In this document: one piece after another, positions 60,254 through 64,000 of the stretch
Position numbering within the stretch: the first letter of the stretch is position 1
Layout of the letters: each line of letters opens with the position of its first letter
Origin: Nioella sp. MMSF_3534
GTDB lineage: Bacteria; Pseudomonadota; Alphaproteobacteria; Rhodobacterales; Rhodobacteraceae
NCBI RefSeq assembly: GCF_030732985.1
Contig: NZ_JASHJX010000011.1
Coordinates: forward strand, 25,981-89,980
Length of the DNA stretch: 64,000 nucleotides
Direction of reading: 5' to 3'
Program-made: the position numbers and the translations under genes
Notes under the pieces: generated by a model
The model's database searches: none
Told to the model about the DNA's origin: nothing
What the model saw: the letters and a program-made list of their open reading frames with translations, nothing else

Positions 60254-61729
60254 TCAACGGGGTTGGAAGGGGCTGGCGATCGGGTCTTCGGACATGTTCA
60301 TCCAGACAGTCTTGGGACGGGTGAAATCCCACAGCGCCTGAAAGCCGCTTTCGCGCCCGTAGCCAGAGTTTTTCATGCCGCCGAATTCTGCAATCGGGGA
60401 AATCGCGCGGTAGGTGTTGACCCAGACAATGCCCGCCTTGATGCGCTTGGACATGCGCAAGGCACGGGCGTTGTTGCGGGTGAAGATACCGGCGGCGAGG
60501 CCGTGGACCGTGTCATTGGCAAGCGCGAGCGCCTCCTCCTCGGTGCGGAAGCGCTGCACCGCAAGCACCGGGCCGAAAAGCTCGGTATCGACAATGGTCA
60601 GGTCATTGCGCGGGCAGTCGATGATGGTGGGTTGGAAGTAGAGCCCCGCCAGCCCCTCGGGACGTTTGCCACCGACCAGAACCGTGCCGCCCTCTTCCTC
60701 AGCCAGCGCCACCTGCCGCGTGATGTGGTCGAGCTGCCCTTGCGTGCAGAGCGGCCCCATCTCGGTTTCCTCGGCCTGCGGGTCACCGATGCGAATGCCT
60801 TGGGCGATCTTGACCATGCGGGCGAGGAAGTCGTCCGCGATATCCTCGTGCAGGTAGAGCCGTGATCCAGCGACACAGCTTTGCCCCGAGGCCGCGAAGA
60901 TGCCCGCGACCGAGCCGTTCACGGCGCTGTCTATATCGGCGTCGTCGAAGACGATGAAGGGGGATTTGCCGCCCAGTTCCAGCGACACTTCCGCGAAGTT
61001 TTCCGCCGAATTGCGCACGATATGGCGTGCGGCCACTGGCCCGCCGGTAAACGCGATCCGCGCCACCAGCGGATGTTTCGTCAGCGCCTCGCCGCAGGCG
61101 ATGCCGCCGGTGACGATATTGACCACGCCATCGGGAATGCCCGCCTCGGCCACCAGCTTGCCGAACTCCAGCAGGGGGGCGGAGGCATGTTCCGACGCTT
61201 TCAGGACAATCGTATTCCCCGTGGCCAGCGCCGGGCCGATCTTCACGGCACTGAGGAACATCTGCGAATTCCACGGGATCACGGCGGCGATCACGCCAAG
61301 CGGTTCGCGGTTCGTGAAAACGAACATGTCGGGCTTGTCGATCGGCAGGGTCTCACCGTGGATCTTGTCGGCAGCACCTGCATAGAACCGCAGGAATTCC
61401 GCGATGTAACTCGCCTGCCAGCGGGTTTCCTTGAACATCTTGCCGGTGTCGCGGGTCTCGATCCGGCCGATATGTTCGGAATTCTCTGCCAGCAGATCCG
61501 CCAGCCGACCGAGGCATTTGCCGCGCTCGGTCGGTGTCATCTGTCCCCAGGGGCCATCCAGCGCCGCATGGGCCGCGCGCACCGCGCGGTCAACGTCTTC
61601 GGGTGTCGCCTCGGGGATCTCGCACCAGTCCTCGCCGGTTGCCGGGTCGAAACTGGTGAAACGCGCGGCATCCGTGGCCTGCACCCAGTCCCCGCCGATC
61701 AGCATGTCGTATCGTTGCAAAGCGCCCAT
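60254..61729 (-). CDS. Aldehyde dehydrogenase (NAD(P)-dependent)
   Basis: A 491-residue non-acylating aldehyde dehydrogenase. Cofactor region PWNSQMFLSAVKIGPALATG, general-base glutamate in VSLELGGKSPFIVFDDAD, and catalytic cysteine in ASGQSCVAGSRLYLH. It overlaps the flavin reductase by one base and precedes the monooxygenase by 10 bases, so it is cotranscribed with them. It should oxidise an aldehyde produced by the monooxygenase or TPP enzyme to a carboxylate. Confidence 0.92.
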   Translation of the reverse strand: MGALQRYDMLIGGDWVQATDAARFTSFDPATGEDWCEIPEATPEDVDRAVRAAHAALDGPWGQMTPTERGKCLGRLADLLAENSEHIGRIETRDTGKMFKETRWQASYIAEFLRFYAGAADKIHGETLPIDKPDMFVFTNREPLGVIAAVIPWNSQMFLSAVKIGPALATGNTIVLKASEHASAPLLEFGKLVAEAGIPDGVVNIVTGGIACGEALTKHPLVARIAFTGGPVAARHIVRNSAENFAEVSLELGGKSPFIVFDDADIDSAVNGSVAGIFAASGQSCVAGSRLYLHEDIADDFLARMVKIAQGIRIGDPQAEETEMGPLCTQGQLDHITRQVALAEEEGGTVLVGGKRPEGLAGLYFQPTIIDCPRNDLTIVDTELFGPVLAVQRFRTEEEALALANDTVHGLAAGIFTRNNARALRMSKRIKAGIVWVNTYRAISPIAEFGGMKNSGYGRESGFQALWDFTRPKTVWMNMSEDPIASPFQPR

Positions 61730-62262
61730 CAGTTGACGGCCCCCATGGTTTGAACGGTTTTCGGTGTGACGCGGTGATAGGCGCCGTCGAGATAGGTCAG
61801 CGGTTCGCGGTCGCCATGGCCCACGGCCTCGACCCGGCCGAAGACCACCAGATGACTGCCGGACTGCACCACATTGTCGATGGTGCAGGCGAAACTGGTC
61901 GCGCCATCGATCTGCGGTGGCATGCCCTTGTCACCTTGACAGGGGATCCCTGTGAACCTGTCCGCGATCTCGCGGTCATGGGCCCCGGCAAAGCGGTCGG
62001 CAATGCTGTCGCTGTGATCGGGCAGCACGTTGACGCAGAAGCGCCCGTTTGCCTCGACCGCCGCCGCGATGCGGCTTTTGGCATGCAGACAAACCAGAAC
62101 GGTCGGCGGGTCGGCGGAAACCGAGGAAAAGGCGCTGACAGTCGCGCCGTGACGGCCTGCGGTGCCATCGGTCGTGACCACTGTCACGCTGGCGGCCACG
62201 CGGCGCATGGCGGTGATGAAATCCGACCGCGCGACGGCGGATGATGGGGGCGTTCCCTGCAT
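61729..62262 (-). CDS. Flavin reductase (HpaC/RutF type)
   Basis: A 177-residue flavin reductase-like protein with FITAMRRVAASVTVVTTDG, GATVSAFSSVSADPPTVLVC and RFCVNVLPDHSDSIADRFAG, the FMN-binding core of the HpaC/RutF group. It is the first gene of the six-gene operon and should supply reduced FMN to the luciferase-like enzyme. It is divergent from a LysR gene across 112 bases. Confidence 0.9.
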   Translation of the reverse strand: MQGTPPSSAVARSDFITAMRRVAASVTVVTTDGTAGRHGATVSAFSSVSADPPTVLVCLHAKSRIAAAVEANGRFCVNVLPDHSDSIADRFAGAHDREIADRFTGIPCQGDKGMPPQIDGATSFACTIDNVVQSGSHLVVFGRVEAVGHGDREPLTYLDGAYHRVTPKTVQTMGAVN

Positions 62263-62324
62263 CGCAACCTCCCTTGCTCTGCTGTTTCGCGTAAGGGGAG
62301 AGTTGCAGATTCCATCATATTTGT

Positions 62325-62336
62325 ATAACGAATTAT
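62325..62336. promoter_or_regulatory. Candidate LysR box ATAA-CGAA-TTAT
   Basis: A 4-bp inverted repeat in an AT-rich stretch of the divergent promoter between the flavin reductase and LysR genes. It is in the right place for an operator but short, so chance occurrence is quite possible. Confidence 0.35.
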
Positions 62337-62374
62337 TTTAAGCGATAAATTCAACTATCTTGAAGTATAGCACC

Positions 62375-63205
62375 GTGAACCTCGCCGCCCTGCAAACCTT
62401 TGTTGCCATCGTCGAAACCGGATCGCTCGTGCGCGCCTCGGAACGGTTGCATGTGACGCAATCGACCGTGACCATGCGGCTGAAGGCGCTGGAGGCAGAC
62501 CTGGGCCAGACGGTGCTGAACCGACAGAAATCCGGGGTGACCCTGACGCCTGCGGGCACCAAGCTGCTGAACTACGCCCAGATCATGATCGGGCTGTGGC
62601 GTCAGGCCAAGCTGGAGGCCGGACTGCCCACGGGCGTCAACATGATCTGCAACTTCGGCTGCACGCCAGAGCTCTGGCCGATTGGCGGAAAGCGCATCTT
62701 CGACATGATCCGCGCGCGTCAGCCAGATATCGCCCTGTCCGTCTATCACGGCAGCCCCGAGGTGCTGGACAGATGGACCGCGACCGGCCAGATCGACCTG
62801 TGCCTGACCCGCGACCCGGTGGCGCGCAAGGGCCAGACGGTGCTGCCCCTGCCTGCCGACGAACTGGCGCTTTATTCCGACCGGCCCGATACGCCCGTTC
62901 GCAGCGGGTCGAATTACATCTTCGTGGACTATGGCGAGGATTTCCGCCGCAGCCATGGCGAGGAATATCACGACGCAGGCACTGCCCGGACCACCTTCAA
63001 CGCCGCCAGCGCCGCGCTGGACTACTTGCTGGAAGTGGGCGGATCGGTCTATCTGCCCCGGTCCCTGGTCGCGGTCCGAACCGATGCCACGGGGCTGTAT
63101 GAAATCGCTGATGCCCCGCTCTTTTCCCTCGGCACATATTTGCTGATGCCAGAGTCCGCGAAAAACACCTGGGACTGGATCGCCGGGGCATTTGCGCAAG
63201 GCTGA
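62375..63205 (+). CDS. LysR-type regulator of the monooxygenase operon
   Basis: A 276-residue LysR protein. The HTH is SLVRASERLHVTQSTVTMRLKALEADLG near the N-terminus. A GTG at 62375 (VNLAALQTFVAIVETGS) is preferred because LysR proteins normally begin right at this motif; a TTG at 62360 is the alternative. It is divergent from the flavin reductase-aldehyde dehydrogenase-monooxygenase operon, so it is the likely activator. The ligand is unknown. Confidence 0.85.
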   Translation: MNLAALQTFVAIVETGSLVRASERLHVTQSTVTMRLKALEADLGQTVLNRQKSGVTLTPAGTKLLNYAQIMIGLWRQAKLEAGLPTGVNMICNFGCTPELWPIGGKRIFDMIRARQPDIALSVYHGSPEVLDRWTATGQIDLCLTRDPVARKGQTVLPLPADELALYSDRPDTPVRSGSNYIFVDYGEDFRRSHGEEYHDAGTARTTFNAASAALDYLLEVGGSVYLPRSLVAVRTDATGLYEIADAPLFSLGTYLLMPESAKNTWDWIAGAFAQG

Positions 63206-63280
63206 CTCCATCTGGCAAATTGCGCGCCCCCCACCAGTTTGCTAGCCTGCCGCCAGCACCGGGGAGGGTGCAGGGACATC

Positions 63281-64000
63281 ATGCTCGACTACACACATAA
63301 TGGCTGGCTTGTTGCGGCCTCTCTGGCCGTGGCCCTGATGGCAGGCTTCACGGGGCTGTCCCTGACCCATGGCGCGTCGCGGCTGGACCGGCCAAGGCGC
63401 AAGATCATCGTGGCGCTGGCAGCAGTGGTTCTGGGCGGCGGCATCTGGTCGATGCATTTCGTGGCGATGCTGGGGCTGCAACTGCCGATCCTGTTCTATT
63501 ATGACGCGCTGATCACGCTCGCCTCGGCCCTGATCGCGATCCTGATGGTGGGGCTGGCGCTGCTGTTGCTGCATTTCCGCGCCCGGTCTTTGCCGGTCAT
63601 AGTCGGTGCGGGCACGATCGTGGGGCTGGGTATCGTGGTGATGCATTACGTGGGAATGGCCGGGATGCAGCTGTGCAGGCCGGTCTACACGGCTGTGGAT
63701 GTCGCGATCGCGACCGTGGCATCGGTCTTGCTGTCGGTGCTGGCGATCTGGGTGGCCTATGACAGCCGCACGCATCGCAACATCCTGCTTGGCACCGCCT
63801 GCTTCGGGCTGGCGGTCTTCACGATGCATTTCGTGGCGACGGGCCTGACCGGGTTTACCGCCGCTGATGCAGGGGGCGGGGCCGGGCCGACGCTGAGCAA
63901 CCAGGTGCTGGCCATGGGCGTCACGGTCTCGGCCTTCCTGATCTGCGGGGCCTTCCTTCTGACCGGCATCACCTTCATAGAGCCTGCCCCCAGTGCCACC
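63281..64000 (+). CDS. MHYT-domain membrane sensor, 3' end cut by window edge
   Basis: The frame from the ATG at 63281 stays open to the right edge, giving about 240 residues. Seven or so hydrophobic segments carry the three MHYT repeats: WSMHFVAMLG, VVMHYVGMAG and FTMHFVATG. MHYT domains are thought to bind copper and sense O2, CO or NO, and often precede GGDEF/EAL or LytTR output domains; the output here is outside the window. A strong GGGGAGGG ribosome site lies a little upstream of the ATG. Confidence 0.9.
   Translation, partial: MLDYTHNGWLVAASLAVALMAGFTGLSLTHGASRLDRPRRKIIVALAAVVLGGGIWSMHFVAMLGLQLPILFYYDALITLASALIAILMVGLALLLLHFRARSLPVIVGAGTIVGLGIVVMHYVGMAGMQLCRPVYTAVDVAIATVASVLLSVLAIWVAYDSRTHRNILLGTACFGLAVFTMHFVATGLTGFTAADAGGGAGPTLSNQVLAMGVTVSAFLICGAFLLTGITFIEPAPSAT

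Noticed and set aside
62360..62374. TTG start for the LysR gene
   Set aside because: The GTG at 62375 begins the conserved LysR N-terminus directly; the five extra residues are atypical.

Overview
The window is high-GC, densely packed bacterial DNA and almost certainly comes from an alphaproteobacterium of the Rhodobacteraceae (Roseobacter-type). The signs are a pcaQ-pobA-pcaDCHG block, two TRAP carboxylate transporters, a full fdsGBA-fdhD-fdsD NAD-dependent formate dehydrogenase operon, and two copies of a short hairpin-rich dispersed repeat of a kind I associate with this family. This taxonomic call is inference. I count 62 genes, two of them cut by the window edges: a PfkB-type sugar kinase at the left and an MHYT-domain membrane sensor at the right. 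I see no rRNA, tRNA, CRISPR array, insertion sequence, phage gene or origin, and no gene-free stretch above about 300 bases.

The layout is a catabolic supercluster built around aromatic acids. (1) 693-6344: PcaQ regulator and divergent pobA-pcaD-pcaC-pcaH-pcaG, turning 4-hydroxybenzoate into protocatechuate and on toward beta-ketoadipate. The last gene is a beta-keto acid cleavage enzyme (BKACE); no pcaB, pcaIJ or pcaF is present. (2) 6536-16584: a p-coumarate/ferulate operon (SDR, crotonase, MarR, feruloyl-CoA synthase, amidohydrolase, DUF3237, acyl-CoA dehydrogenase) and its own TRAP transporter. Both promoters carry a nearly identical MarR-like operator. (3) 16799-21079: a complete 3-hydroxybenzoate/gentisate pathway with a divergent MarR regulator. 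(4) 21148-25644: a formylglycine-generating enzyme and nadABC. (5) 25791-32760: formate dehydrogenase with a LysR regulator. (6) 33020-40201: cytosine deaminase, a BMP-type nucleobase/nucleoside ABC importer and an amidase. (7) 40198-55018: a GntR-controlled TRAP locus with quinate/shikimate-type genes, a CoA-acylating aldehyde dehydrogenase, a TPP enzyme and a citryl-CoA-lyase-like protein. (8) 55168-63205: two LysR regulators flanking an undescribed six-gene catabolic operon with a luciferase-like monooxygenase and its flavin reductase.

The modules fit together. Coumarate would give 4-hydroxybenzoate (feeding pobA), and quinate/shikimate would give protocatechuate; both feed the single pca operon. 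Demethylation of methoxy-aromatics yields C1 units that formate dehydrogenase could oxidise.

Two places look least described. The two-domain dehydroshikimate dehydratase-like protein at 45229-47121 has lost three of four expected TIM-barrel metal ligands while keeping the H/H/E site of its HPPD-like domain. A separate TIM-barrel protein nearby (49124-50047) has an intact candidate metal site. The second place is the operon at 56072-62262, which resembles the Rut pyrimidine pathway in enzyme types but adds an Xsc-like TPP enzyme and a DUF1185 protein.
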